A stretch of 64,000 bases of DNA. Source: Rapana venosa (Eukaryota; Mollusca; Gastropoda; Neogastropoda; Muricidae). The notes beneath the pieces are model-generated. The model had not been told where the DNA came from and ran no database searches. It saw only the letters and a program-made list of their open reading frames with translations. Positions within the stretch are counted from its first letter, which is position 1; every line of letters begins with the position of its first letter. The DNA lies in contig CM054135.1 in NCBI GenBank assembly GCA_028751875.1, positions 55,867,962-55,931,961 on the forward strand, read 5' to 3'. This document shows, one piece after another, positions 1 to 11,739 of the stretch. Made by a program: the position numbers and the translations under genes.

Positions 1-1296
1 TATGGTTAGACCCAAAAATATTATTGTCTACATTTAGGCCAACTAATTTATGATTATCGACCTCTTCTAATCTCTGATCACAAACTTTCAGACTTCTTGA
101 CATAGAACTGTGCTGACACTGGCAGTGGGAGTAGGGCTTTCATTCCAGTTTGGAGCACACTCATGTGCACACCCATCGCTTACATGTTCATTCTCACTTT
201 AGATTATATGAGTTATTTTATGAGGACTAGACACAGGAGCTGCAATGGAAATGTCACCCAGGGAATCTGACATACTTTCCTCATCATTCAACTGATTGGG
301 TGCACAGAGGATGGAAGGGGGATAAGGAGAGGACACTTTCATCATCACCTAAATGAGCAGTTAACACAATGTTGTTACCATGTTCAGTCAGAAATGTTAA
401 AGGTACTGAAATCGAAGCATCTTTGAAAGCAGCACCTCATCATTGACACAATAGTTAGTTACAATGTCTTTCAGAAGTTCACACTCCTCTCTATCCCATC
501 TTTCACATTCCATTCCCTGGCTCTCAGTTACGTTTCCGTATTTTGAAGTGTGAAGTACAGTGATAATGTAATATGCTTTGAGTCTCTGTGGACTTTTACT
601 GATTACTATTACCTATTACTGATTTTGCCAGGTGGGAAGGCACGGGTGACTGGATCCACATGGGAAGAGAAATGAGATTATCTTCATAATCATAGTCATG
701 CTCTTCTACTGCTATAGAATTTTCAGCAATGGATATATAACGATAGAAAATAACATTCTCCATGAAATTATTTCTTTTTCAGAGCATGACCATGTGTTTC
801 GCAGGCAGTCGAATGTAGGCTGCAGCTTATTGTGCTCCGCTGCGGAGGAGTTGTCCATTGCTGCATTGAGCACTACGGAGGAAATGCATGGAACATTATT
901 TTTTATGTCATCAGTCAAGCAACTCAACCCTGACAGGGGACAGGGGAGTTAATTAGCAGGCCGGCATGCACAGTTCAAAACATAAAGGGAAGCTATTCAT
1001 AAGTGCATTAAGTTCACGTGGACACACTAGGCAGTCTGTAGCAGGGTATGTGAATTTGGTAAACACACGGCAGGGTAAAAGCCCCTTCATGATTTCATAT
1101 AAATGAGTTAATTGTTCATTACGGTCCATACATTCTACCTAGAGGAAACACACTAATATATTTGCAGTCACCAGGGTTATGAAGGTGTACACATAATTTG
1201 TGAAGAACTCCAGCCTACAACACTGGAAACTTTGCACAAATAGTCAGAGAAGTAAACACAAATCTTGCTTGTGTTTTCTCCCTGATAGAAACCTCA
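1..1296. other. Unannotated: no supported feature
   Basis: AT-balanced single-copy-looking DNA. Short frames exist (for example at 698-952) but none has splice context, homology or codon bias that I can support. Confidence 0.6.

Positions 1297-1387
<91 letters not shown>
1297..1387. repeat. (GA)n then (GACA)n microsatellite
   Basis: About 56 bp of GA followed by about nine GACA units. Confidence 0.9.
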
Positions 1388-1388
<1 letters not shown>

Positions 1389-1450
1389 TTCAACACTCCA
1401 TCAATGCTTTTACAGCATTCTGAAAGAAAGAAAAGGAAAAGAAAGCAATT

Positions 1451-1613
1451 ATGCACTTAATGTGTCACTCCACCGTGAAGCAGAATGCACCAGGACGAAA
1501 AGTTCAGCTGCAGACCTGTGTGTGTGTGAAGAGAACTATGGATGACTGGCAGACTGAAGACAGTGGACAGGAAGGGAGGTGCTGCACTGTGACTGTGGCC
1601 TCCTCCTGTCCAT
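1451..1613 (+). repeat. Dispersed repeat R1, copy 1
   Basis: A 163-bp block beginning atgcacttaatgtgtcactc recurs at 3601-3761 with about 95% identity. Both copies lie downstream of a GA microsatellite. Confidence 0.8.
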
Positions 1614-1713
1614 GCACACCACCACCTATTGGCCTGTACTGGGACAGCCTGTGCGCGCACACACACACACATACACACACATATGCACGCACATGTACAC
1701 ACACTCACATCCT

Positions 1714-1845
1714 TTGGATAAGACTATAAACCTAGGCCCTGTGTGCAAACGCACTCAGAAATCTTGTGCACATGTTAAGTCCTGTTCGAGTAGGCCATTG
1801 TGTGCTGGTGGGAACAGATGACAGAATTTACAAAACCGCCTGCCT
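1714..1845 (+). repeat. SINE-A body fragment
   Basis: The window's commonest SINE, called SINE-A here, has a tRNA-like head (gggatagcctagtggttag), a body with ccttcggatgagactataaa and gtaggccattgtgtgc, and a tail ending near aagcacatgagtgcttattc. This copy has only the body. Confidence 0.75.
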
Positions 1846-2379
1846 TACCGCCTGCACCCACACATGCACACCCGCCGAAGAGCGAGGGAATGAGGGGGAG
1901 AGAGAGAGAGACAGAGATAGACAACAATGACAATGACAATGGCAATAGCTTATTGTGGCAAGGTTTTAGAAGCCCATTCACAAGAAGACAGCCCCAATGA
2001 TTATCATGACATTGATTCCAAGTCATGGATTAACATCAGCAACAAGGACAGATCTTGTAAACTACGATTAATGGAATTATTTATTTTTAGCAGAGGGAGA
2101 ACAATGAAAATTGAACAAATACCCAAATGTCTTCATGTTAAAGCTTTACACATCATTCAGGAGTCAGTGAGGCATTGAAATGAGATTTTGTTTCTTTTAA
2201 AATTTTCTTCATGTAGAAAACTGACTAAGATGCAAAAAAGTTAACACCAAAACCCCTTCACTTCAATTTGAGATCACTAGGCCCGAAGCAAGACAGCCCA
2301 AAGGCATGAGCCTCGTGTTAATCACTGAGTAACAATAGACCCCCTCAGGTGTGTAGATGAGGCAAGGCTGCTTTAAAAA

Positions 2380-2582
2380 AAAAAATTTTTATTCTTTTAT
2401 ATCGAGAATAATGAAATAAGCACTTATGTGCTTTTTTACATCCAGTCCCCGTGTGTATGTGGTTTTGTAAATTCTGTCATCTGTTCCCACCGGCACACAA
2501 TGGCCTACTCTTACGAAAAGTGGAACAGGATTTAACTTGTGTGCAAGATGTTCTGCGTGCGTTCGCTTTGAGGTCTCTGTGT
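2380..2582 (-). repeat. SINE-A, 3' two-thirds
   Basis: Minus-strand copy: tail at 2385-2430, body to 2582, no head. It contains the reverse complement of the aagcacataagtgctt stem and of the gtaggccattgtgtgc core. Confidence 0.75.
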
Positions 2583-3501
2583 ACTCTGTGTTGAGTATCC
2601 CTGTTTCCTTCCCCACTATGGCTACCTCAACACCTATCTCTTTAAGCCTGTACTTCTTGTCCTGTTTGATGAACCAACAAAGACACGTACTGTCTGCAAT
2701 CAAGTGCAGATACTCCAGTACAATGTCATTTGACTCGCAAGAACATGTCTATATCACCAACCAGACTGATGAAGCACAACTTTTCTGAAGTCACTCTTTT
2801 TGCTCCCATCTCTCAAACCTCTTTGCCACGATGGATCAGTCAATGTGGCCACCTATTTTTTTTCCACAGGGCCTGCATGGAGTATGTTTACTGATCTGTC
2901 TATAGCAAGTTTAACATCAGAAATTAGCTTATAGAGGATCTACACTAGCAGTGCAGTCAGAGTCACACAATTCGTACCTCAGGTTGGTCCGATCATTGTA
3001 CACAGGTTGTTTCTCTTTGTTATGACTGGCCATTAGGGTGTTTATCCGGTGTAGCTGTGTTGTGCTCTGCAGTGAACTCTGTACCTGTTTGTTGATAGTT
3101 TACCCTAGGTACAAACAGTTCTTTGTCAGATGGTCATCACCTCCCCCCCCCCCCACACACACAACACACACTTGATTCTGTTGATGTTTTGCTACTCTCA
3201 CATTGTCACTTTTGTTTTCTTTTGGTTTTGAACCTCTGTGCGTTAGTTCAAGTTCAAAGCCGGATCCACGATACTTTGTGTTGACATTGCTTTGTCTGGC
3301 TTCAGTCCAGGAATAAAAACAGTCTGATTTTCATTGCCGGATACCTTCCAATTTGAAAAAGTGTTGTCACTCAGAAGGGCATTCCGGATTTTCTTGACAG
3401 TCACTGGAAGGCAAGTAACTGGCATTTTGAGATAAAGAACTAGAATGTTAACATAGCATAAGGAAAAGGCATATTCCTGCTTTGTCCCAAATCTCTTGAC
3501 C

Positions 3502-3505
<4 letters not shown>

Positions 3506-3577
<72 letters not shown>

Positions 3578-3945
3578 ATAGCAACAACATGAAGCACTAC
3601 ATGCACTTAATGTGTCACTCCACCGTGAAGCAGAATGCACCAGGATGGAAAGTTCAGCTACAGACATGTGTGTGAAGAGAACTATGGATGACTGGCAGAC
3701 TGAAGACAGTGGACAGGAAGGGAGGTGCTGCACTGTGACTGTGGCCTTCCTCCTGTCCATATGTGAGCGTGTGTGTGATTGATTGATTGATTGATAAGCC
3801 TTATTCCCCAAGGGTTAAAGGTAGTAATGACATACTTTTTCCCTGGCCCTTCGAGAAGGACTATCGTATATAGTTTAAACATAATATATAATCATTATCC
3901 TTACTAAATATCTACTATCTATCTATTCTCTCTCTCTCTCATCTC

Positions 3946-4016
<71 letters not shown>

Positions 4017-4025
4017 TGAGCAGAG
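3506..4025. repeat. GA microsatellites flanking R1 copy 2, with a TA/GA tract
   Basis: (GA)n at 3506-3573; CT, TA and GA tracts at 3930-4025. Confidence 0.85.
3601..3761 (+). repeat. Dispersed repeat R1, copy 2
   Basis: Second copy of the block at 1451-1613. It is followed by a GATT tetranucleotide run and a stretch (ttattccccaagggttaaa) that looks like a retroelement end. Confidence 0.8.
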
Positions 4026-4447
4026 AGAGAAGGAAGTATATATAGATACATATATATCTATATATGAGAGAGAGAGTGTGTGTGCGTGAGTGCGCACAGG
4101 AATATGTGTGTGTGAGGGGGGGGGATTCTCTTTTCTTCTCTCAACATTCTATTTCCAGGTGGGCTTTGTAGTGTCTGGTCTTCTCCCTGCTTGTAATATT
4201 GCAGGAGGTCTGCCTGCAGGCCTCAGCCAGCACATTCCGACTTCAGAGCAGCTTATTTGTTACAAAATGCATGCTGGGTATGTTCATGTTTCCATAACCC
4301 ACCACACGTGTACTTGAATTATCAGATCTTTCATGAGCACATTAGGTCTTCTGCATGCTGTGCCACAATACACGGAGGGAACTATGGCACTAACAAGACT
4401 GCACTTTAAATTGACCTGGAAGATCGTTAAAAAAAAACCACCCTTAA

Positions 4448-4540
4448 TTTATCAGCGGTCGCTGCCTGGATTCAAACCCACAGCTTCAGGTCCCACAGGA
4501 CTGAAGTCAGAGTCTTAACCATTCGGCTACAGTTCCACCC
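4448..4540 (-). repeat. tRNA-like SINE head
   Basis: The minus strand reads GTAGCCGAATGGTTAAGAC (A-box-like) and, about 40 bases on, GGGTTTGAATCC (B-box). The spacing suits a tRNA-Ser/Leu-type head with a long variable arm. No intact acceptor stem is seen, so this is a SINE head or tRNA pseudogene rather than a tRNA gene. Confidence 0.55.
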
Positions 4541-4763
4541 TAATATGATTGGCATCTTACTGGCATGTGGCAATTCAACTGCTTTGTCAGTTATGGATGA
4601 ACAAAAAATGCCAACGCTTACTTAAAAATGCTTAAATGTGATATTTTGAGATTGTCTTCATCCTTGACAAGGTCTTAGCATAACAACCTCCCCTGCTCTC
4701 CATTAAAAGAGACCAAGAAAATGTCTGAAGTAGGAGTATGGCTGCCTACATGTACATGGTGAT

Positions 4764-5556
4764 GTATTTGACTTGGGCAAGTTGAAGGTGGCGAAGCCCA
4801 CTCCTTTCTACTGAGACAGTAGGCTGCATGCTGGGTATGTTCGTATCATCCATCAATGCGCAGCTTTCTCATTCAAGTGTGTCCTGATGGTCTCACAGTG
4901 ATTCCTAGGTGAGATGGGTGAGACAGAAGGAATATTCTGGATGACCTCCAGGGTGTTACCCTGGGGAAGACGCAACAAGAACAACAACAACAACGTCTTA
5001 GACGCAATTTCTCAACAAAACCTCTGTTCTTGAAGATCCTTCTATCTGTCGAGTACACTTTTTGAAGTCTTTTTTTCTCCTCCTCCCCTCCTCTTGTGTC
5101 CACAATCTGTATCAGGGTCCATATCTACGATAAAAGCTTCCTTTTCTTGCAAATCATTGCGGCCATTTTCATCTCCCCATTAAGACAGCCACAATCTGTC
5201 TTCTTTGTAAATAATACAACAGAGTGTTCCTAGGTTTTCTGTTGTAGGCTCTCCTTTCGATGATCCCACCCTGAACTGACTGAGAGTGATGCAAGTTTTC
5301 ATTGAGGTGACAGATAGAGTGGATTCTCCACTCACTTGAAAGTCCTTCGGAGGAGATTTGTAAACAGTGGTTCCGTATTCTAATGCGCGCAGAGCGTCTT
5401 GTACATATGTAAATAACCCGTTCTCTTTTCTTAAGAGATTGTGACAGCTTTGCCCGGTGGCATTGATGATGATACGAACATACCCAGCATGCAGCCTACT
5501 GTCTCAGTAGAAAGGAATGGCTTCGCCACCTTCAACCTGCCCAAGTCAAATTGCCT
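4764..5556. mobile_element. Foldback element with about 85-bp inverted arms
   Basis: Left arm 4764-4850 and right arm 5468-5556 are near-perfect inverted copies (shared core includes ctactgagacagtaggctgc). They enclose about 620 bp with no transposase-like frame. The layout fits a non-autonomous DNA transposon or foldback MITE. Part of the interior (4890-5000) resembles another dispersed repeat seen at 11.39-11.51 kb. Target-site duplication not resolved by eye. Confidence 0.6.
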
Positions 5557-5957
5557 GAAAAGTTCAGTGTAATACCCCAGCAACTTTTTGTTTTAAAAAA
5601 AAGAAGTTAATAGTGAAACCAGTCCAGTCAAGTCACACCAAGTCAGGTCAGGTTAGGTCAGATCAGGTCAGGTCAAAGTCAAAGTCAATCTACTTTACAG
5701 TAGTCTTTGGGATTATTCATACTAGTCATCAGCTATACCACAATAATTTGATACAAGGGCAACAAGAAGTGAATTACTAAACAGGGTATAGTAGAGCCTC
5801 CCTGTGTATGTGTGTGTGTGTGTGTGTGAAAGACTGTGTGCAGCTTTGTTATCAAGGCAGGTATTGATTGGCCGATACAGCATTTAGAAAGTGACAAGGG
5901 ATGTAACTTTCCCAATCTAAGCGTACCCATGATTACTTAAAACTCCTCTGTGGTGAA

Positions 5958-5959
<2 letters not shown>

Positions 5960-6031
<72 letters not shown>

Positions 6032-6037
6032 AACGCG

Positions 6038-6070
<33 letters not shown>

Positions 6071-6421
6071 CAGCCCAACAAATGCAACGACAGGGAAAAA
6101 AATCAGTTGATTGGTTGATTTAATTCACCCAATCCAATCCAACCTTGTTTATAGTTCCGCCAACCACAGAGGCCATATCGGGGTTATCACCGTGTAAGAT
6201 GTTTTCGAATCTCACATTACAGCTATGTAACTATAGGCTATACAGATTAAAACAGGGTTAAAAACCAACTCTGATGTAATTCATAATCTGCTCGAAGAAC
6301 GTGATGATGCAACACCTAAGGCAATAGACCGAGAATCATCCTGACAGATCATTTGACACCAGAATAATGGCAACTTTTATAAGTGCACCTTGAAGCAATC
6401 ATATATATATATATATATATA

Positions 6422-6460
<39 letters not shown>

Positions 6461-6543
6461 TGGGGAAGACAGACAGACACAGACCAGACAGACACAGACA
6501 GACAGACACAGATAGACATGACAAACAGGACAGACACACAGAC

Positions 6544-6580
<37 letters not shown>

Positions 6581-6590
6581 GGGAGGAACT
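5960..6590. repeat. CT/CA, TA and GACA microsatellites
   Basis: (CT)n(CA)n at 5960-6070; (AT)n at 6400-6455; (GACA)n-type at 6465-6590. Between them is non-coding sequence without recognised features. Confidence 0.85.
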
Positions 6591-6599
6591 AGGAACAAC

Positions 6600-7930
6600 C
6601 AGCTTTCTTCTTCTGAGTTACATTACACAACAAAAAATGTTTACAAAAATATATAAACATTTTTTCTCGTTCCTCGGCTAGACTCCTAGGTTCACCAATG
6701 GTGAGATTTTTGCGTATTCGACCGTCCCCCACCCCCCACCCTCCACCCCACCCCCAACCACCACCGTTTAGGTAGTCGCATTCCAGCTTCGGGGATGAAA
6801 AAAAAATTATTTTCAGTCCAAAGCATGATTTTAAAGTGACGACACATTCACGAGTTTTGCAGGCAAAACATAGCAAATGTGTACACAATGAAGACCATGT
6901 TCTAAGTTTTCACCACGCATAATGTGTTTTTAATCCTGTGCAATCATTAAAAGTACACACTGAATTATTCAACAAACACAGAAAATCCGTGACGACAGTT
7001 TCTTCAAATATTAACGAAAGAAAAGCATAATGATTTGGTTCCAGTCACGTCTGCATATTCAGCACAGTAAGTGAACGAAAGTGATTATATTACATCATTC
7101 CGACATATTCTCTTGGCTTCCATTTTATTTGCAACGTTAATATCAAACCATCCAGCGTGAAATAAGACAACCAAAAAATATATTGCAAATCATGATTTAG
7201 TTAAAAATATCCAAATACATTTTTAACAGCACTCAGGCAATGTGATGTTGTCCAGATCTGAAGTTTCTTTCTTTCTTTGGTGTGTGTGTGTGAAGTGTGT
7301 GCGTGCGTGCATGCGTGCGTGTGTGTGCGCGCGCGCGCGCGCGCGCGTGTGTGATATTTTTTAGTTTGCTAGATGTTTATATTAATTATGTCATCAAACT
7401 TTAGTTGCCCACACCATGAATTACCAGTTGACATAGATCGCTGTTTGGCCATTCGAAGAAAAAAAAAAGACTATGTAATAAATGTGGTATGCTTGAATTG
7501 ATGATGATTTTCATTTCATTATAACATGCTCGCTGTATGTCAATTTGCCAAAAGAAATGTTTGCTACAAACGCTTCCTAACCCTAAAGTCAGTGTATACT
7601 TTTTGTTCACTGATGTCCTCTGCAACTCGAAAAGAACTGCTTGATTTGTCAAAACTGCATCACATTGTTTAAAGCTGCTTTAATTAAACATTTGCTTAAT
7701 ACGCTACATTGGATTTTTCTTTATTGTAATTTTGCTTCGTCCTGTTATTGTCTGATATTCTCCCTTCCTCCATACCCCCCTAAAAGGGAATACAAAAAAA
7801 AACTGTGGAGTCTGTGTGTTTCTTACTGCTGACGATGTTGACATATTCTCTGAATCTTAACCAAACCACAACAACAACAGCCACAACAACCACAACCACA
7901 ACAACCACAACAGAAACAGAAACAACACAC
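6600..7930. other. Unannotated stretch, 3' flank of gene 1
   Basis: Downstream of the gene 1 stop. It contains an A2-tail SINE fragment on the minus strand at 6690-6815 (ggttcaccaatggtgagatt), and a GT array. AATAAA-type signals for gene 1 cannot be assigned with confidence. Confidence 0.5.
7283..7352. repeat. GT/GC microsatellite
   Basis: gtgtgt, then tgcgtgcg, then (CG)n. Confidence 0.85.
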
Positions 7931-7934
7931 AAAA

Positions 7935-9081
7935 TCACCGGGTCTCTCCAAACCGACAGCGGCCCATCACAAACCTGACCATGTTGACCATGTCCGAACC
8001 GACCAGGAAAGCGAAGACCGTGACGAAGCACACCACCCCGACACTGCTGCCCACTACAGCAGAACGACAGCCTCTGGTCCGGGGCTGACCGCTTGCTACG
8101 CAGGTAAGAGGACAGCGTCTTCCTATCGGCCAGCAGGGCAGCCTGTATAGCCGCTTTCGCATCCGCCAGCATTTTCTCCCGCTCCATGGATGGCGTGGAG
8201 GAGGAGGCCCCAGCTGCCCGCCCACACCTGCAGCAGCAAGAAAAACCCTGACACCCCAAGGTCCCGGGCTTGGGGGTGACGTCACTCGCTGTGGCGGTGG
8301 TGGTGACGTCTTTTCTTCCGGGCGTGACGTCACTAGGGGTCGTTGCGTCATCCGTGCTGCTGCTGCTACTGCTGGTGCTGCTTGCTTTCTGTTGCGGCTG
8401 TGGTGGGCTGGGTGTGGGATGTGATGTCCTGTTTAACTGTCGTCGTCGTCGTCGAGGCAGCTGTTGTTAGGGCAGTAGTCGCCGGTGTGGATATCGTTGA
8501 GGTTGACCCATGGGTGTAGTTGTTGGAGCTGATGTTACTGGCGTGGCGGCTGCGGTGGACGTCCCTGATGTGGTTGACGGGGCTGACGTCATTGATGTGG
8601 TTGGTGGGAACGACGTCCTGATGTGGTTGACGGGGCTGACGTCATTGATGTGGCTGGTGGGAACGACGTCACTGATGTGGTTGACGGGGCTGACGTCATT
8701 GATGTGGTTGGTGGGAGCGACGTCACTGATGTGGTTGACGGGGCTGACGTCATTGATGTGGTTGGTGGGACGACGTCACTGATTGGTTGACGGGCTGACG
8801 TCATTGATGTGGTTGGTGGGAACGACGTCATGATGTGGTTGACGGGCTGACGTCATTGATGTGGTTGGTGGAGCGCGTCACTGATGTTGACGGGGCTGAC
8901 GCATTGATTGGTTGGTGGGAGCGACGTCACTGTGTAGTTGTGGGGCTGTAGTCACGGGTGTGTTGATGGGCCCAAGTCTTGATGCGGCTGAGTCCTGTGT
9001 GTTGTGTATGTGGTGGGTTGATGTCATCTGTGGTTGATGTCTCAGTGTGGTTGTTGGGGTTGATGACTCTGATGAGGCTGC
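7935..9081 (-). CDS. Gene 1 last exon: mucin-like stalk, Cys cluster, juxtamembrane segment, transmembrane helix, stop
   Basis: The acceptor acttgcag at 9082 opens a Ser/Thr/Pro-rich frame. It runs through a tandem array whose 18-residue unit is TTSMTSAPSTTSVTSFPP, then further Thr/Ser/Ala stretches including TAASTTTTTV. Next come a Cys cluster (CQGFSCCCRCG), a helical acidic/basic stretch (MEREKMLADAKAAIQAALL), then KTLSSYLRSKRSAPDQR. The transmembrane helix (SSVGVVCFVTVFAFLVG) is in another frame, followed by a basic tail and TGA at 7937-7935. A Cys cluster followed by K-T/S-L-S-S...R-K...S-A-x-D-x-R and a helix is, from memory, a recurring C-terminal module in molluscan proteins. Frames break inside the repeat array (8.76-8.90 kb), near 8.4 kb, and just before the helix. 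Confidence 0.65.
8565..8935. repeat. 54-bp tandem repeat encoding the mucin-like stalk
   Basis: About six to seven copies of an 18-codon unit, recognisable on the plus strand as alternating gacgtca(c/t)tgatgtggtt blocks. On the minus strand the unit gives TTSMTSAPSTTSVTSFPP. Copies near 8.57-8.76 kb keep frame. Those from 8.76 to 8.92 kb carry several 1-3 base losses. Thr/Ser/Pro density makes it a likely O-glycosylation region. Confidence 0.75.
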
Positions 9082-9084
9082 CTG

Positions 9085-9285
9085 CAAGTAGATCAGTCAG
9101 TCAGTCAGTCAGTCGGTCAGTCAGTTAATCAGTCAATCACTCAGTCAATCAATTAGTCAATCAGTCAATCAGTCAGTCAATCAATCAATCAGTCTGTCAA
9201 TCAATTAATCAATCAGTCAGTCAGTCAATCAATCAATCAGTCAGTCAATCACTCAATCAATCAGTCAGTCAGTCAGTCAGTCAGA
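9085..9285. repeat. (CAGT/CAAT)n tetranucleotide array
   Basis: About 200 bp of tcag/tcaa units just upstream of the gene 1 last-exon acceptor. Confidence 0.9.
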
Positions 9286-9654
9286 CGTCTGAAGAGCCAT
9301 TACTTACATCGCCTCACTGTTAATGAAGAACTAAAGTCACGAAAGAGAAGTTGTGCCATAGGCCTACCGATGAAAGCTCTGGGTGGGTGGGTGGGTGGGG
9401 GTTTGCTAAGAGGGAACACTGGCCAGTTGGCACGAGACTGAGACCGGGAACTGGCAACAAAGAAATAATTCTGTATGTGTGACCCACGGAACGGAGGTCA
9501 CCATCAACTTCCACATCAAAACCGTTTGGAATGGAGGGAGGATTTTACACAGCAGCAGTAGCAGTAGTGGCAATAGAAGCAGTACAAGCAGCAGCAGTAG
9601 TATTAGTGGTGGTGGTGGTGGTGGTGGTGGTGGTGGTGGTGGTAATAAGTAGTA

Positions 9655-10018
9655 GTAGTAAATAATAATAATAATGTATGGAATTTATATAGCGCTGAAT
9701 CTTGTAAAGCAACAAATCAAAGCGCTCAATGATTTTTTTATGCGTGTGTATGCGGTTTTTTAAATTGTGTCATCTTTTCCCACCGGCACACAATGGCCTA
9801 CTCTTTCAAACAGCGGAACAGGATTTAACGTGTGCGCAAGATGTTCTGCATGCGTTCGCACACGGGGCCTCGGTTTAGTCTCATCCGAAGGACTTTGACA
9901 TTCAGTTCGATTTTTTTGTCAAACTGGGAAGAAAGGGCGAGGCTGGGAATCAAACCCAGAACCTCACGGTTTACTTGTTGGCAGGCAAACGTCTTAATCA
10001 CCCTGCCACCTTCCTTCA
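9655..10018 (-). repeat. Full-length SINE-B with TAA tail
   Basis: On the minus strand the element starts with a tRNA-like head at 10018 (GGTGGCAGGGTGATTAAGAC; B-box GGGTTTGATTCCC). It continues through a body shared with SINE-A and ends in agcgctatataaattccata followed by (TTA)n. Different head, shared body and a distinct 3' tail define a second SINE type. Confidence 0.75.
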
Positions 10019-10025
10019 CAGTAGT

Positions 10026-10232
10026 AGGTGGTGGTGGTGGTGGTGGTGGTGGTGGTGGTGGTGGTGGTGGTGGTAGTAGTAGTAGTCGTCGTAGTAGTAG
10101 TAGTAGTCGTAGCAGCAGCAGCAGAAACAGCAGCAGTGGTATAGTAGCAGTAGCATATCTACCTATCTATCTATCTTATCTATAGTAGCAGCAGTAGTAG
10201 TCTCTCTCTCTCGTATATATATATATATATAT

Positions 10233-10280
<48 letters not shown>

Positions 10281-10367
10281 TATCTCTAGATATATGTCTG
10301 TATACACACACAATATATATATATATTATATATATATATTATATACTATATATATATATATATATAT

Positions 10368-10404
<37 letters not shown>

Positions 10405-10405
10405 T
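10026..10405. repeat. GGT, AGT, TA and CA microsatellites
   Basis: (GGT)n 10026-10075, AGT/AGC 10076-10140, TA 10215-10370, CA 10380-10404. An intron of gene 1. Confidence 0.9.
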
Positions 10406-10431
10406 AAACCTGAAGAGCCAGCAGGGCTCAC

Positions 10432-10600
10432 CCTATGGGGGGTAGACGGTGGCTCTAGCGGGGGCAGGGTGTAGCTGGCAGCCCTGTTTGGTCATAGACT
10501 GCGTGTCGTAGGCCCAGAATGGAGAGCAGGAGTGGTTGGAACAGGAGACCTCCACAGCGCCACAGCCTAACACAGTCAGCGTTGTCACGCGGTACCTTGC
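10432..10600 (-). CDS. Gene 1 probable exon: Cys-rich PAN/apple-like segment
   Basis: A GC-balanced island sits between TA/CA repeats. The frame includes VEVSCSNHSCSPFWAYDTQS and KQGCQLHPAPARATVYPP. The C-x4-C-x2-F/W-x-Y-[DN]-x8-G-C-x-L spacing resembles the core of small PAN/apple-like modules. It ends at a strong donor (ATAG before gtgagc). The upstream boundary is uncertain; candidate acceptors lie between 10.56 and 10.63 kb, so the start given is approximate. By position it links the IgGFc-binding domain to the mucin stalk. Domain assignment is by eye only. Confidence 0.5.
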
Positions 10601-10654
10601 ATATGAGGTTCTAACTTGGTTGATCTGGTTAACACACAAGGCGTGCATGCACGT

Positions 10655-10948
10655 GTCCACACACACACACGCACGCACGCGCGCACACACATGCACAAGA
10701 CGCGCGCGCGCGCGCACATACAGGCGCATGCGCGCATGCACGCACGCAGGCATAGGCACATGCGCGCATGCACGCACACACACACACACACACATACGTA
10801 CGTACGCACGTACGCACGCACACACACAAAGGTTTTAAGGTAGTTGTTTCAGGTTAAGATGTTTTTTGTTTGTTTGCGTTAAAGCACATGTAGAAAGCAG
10901 TTCATATAATTATAAAGCATACGAATATTGATACATTGTATGCTTTAG

Positions 10949-10985
<37 letters not shown>

Positions 10986-11020
10986 GTGTCTCTGTCTCTG
11001 TCTCTGTCTCTTTCTGTGTG
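10655..11020. repeat. CA/CG and GT microsatellites
   Basis: CA/CG-alternating tract 10655-10830; GT 10951-10985 followed by TCTG-type units. Confidence 0.9.
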
Positions 11021-11252
11021 TGACATACTGTAATTGAATGGTGCACGTCAACTGGATTTTTTCACTTTAAGATGTTTGTGTCTTGATCTTTGGCAGAATT
11101 CTCATGTCCCTATAGGAATGGCAGGAGTTCAGGAAGTTGAACTTGACGTGTGTTCAGTAAATGATGAGTTGACAATGTCAAGTTTCATTTGGAATAGCCT
11201 ACAAGGAGACAGCCTGCAGACAAAGAGTCGTGTACTTTATGCTGTAAAAAGC

Positions 11253-11513
11253 TAAAGGTATCCTCGGAGTATGGCTGTCTATATGGCGAGGTACTTGAAG
11301 AGAGCCATACACGCAAACTGAAGTCGGAGTATGGCTGCCTATATGGCGAGCTACTTGAACAGAGTCATACACCAAACTTCTAATCCGGTGTACTTCCTAT
11401 CTCACAGGGATTCCCAGGTGGGATGATGAGTGAGTCAGAGTGCATGTTCTGGGTGACCCCCCCACCCCCACCCCCAGGGTGTAAAGTTGGGGAACATACA
11501 ACAACAACAAAAG
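11253..11513 (+). repeat. Dispersed repeat R2
   Basis: ggagtatggctgcctatatg occurs in two near-identical 65-bp steps, followed by gattcccaggtgggatga and ending in an ACA/CAA run. The same family occurs reversed at 61.56-61.75 kb and partly at 4.72-5.00 kb. Confidence 0.6.
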
Positions 11514-11715
11514 GTAATGGTAAATGTGTACCCATAACCTAAGTGGTAGAAAGGGAGCGAGGCGTCAGAGATCTCAACTTCTGTAGAGGGAAGCATATTG
11601 AGGGCGGCGCCCATCTCCTCTCCCTCACTACTTTACACCTTTCTTGACCCTAAAGAGGGCAGGTACCCATTTACAACCGGGTGAACTGGGAGACTGTACT
11701 GAAGCCTTATGCTTT
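11512..11715 (+). repeat. Dispersed repeat R3, copy 1
   Basis: aaaggtaatggtaaatg, then cataacctaagtggtag and tattgagggcggcgcccatc. It recurs at 36.34-36.53 kb. Probably a SINE read from its tail. Confidence 0.65.
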
Positions 11716-11739
11716 AGATGAGTTAAAGTGATTCCAGTT

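Noticed and set aside
698..952. Open frame of 84 codons near the left edge
   Set aside because: No splice context, homology or compositional contrast; the frame is also open on the opposite strand.
9880..10018. Possible tRNA gene (A- and B-box present)
   Set aside because: Continuous with a SINE body and tail; no acceptor-stem pairing seen.
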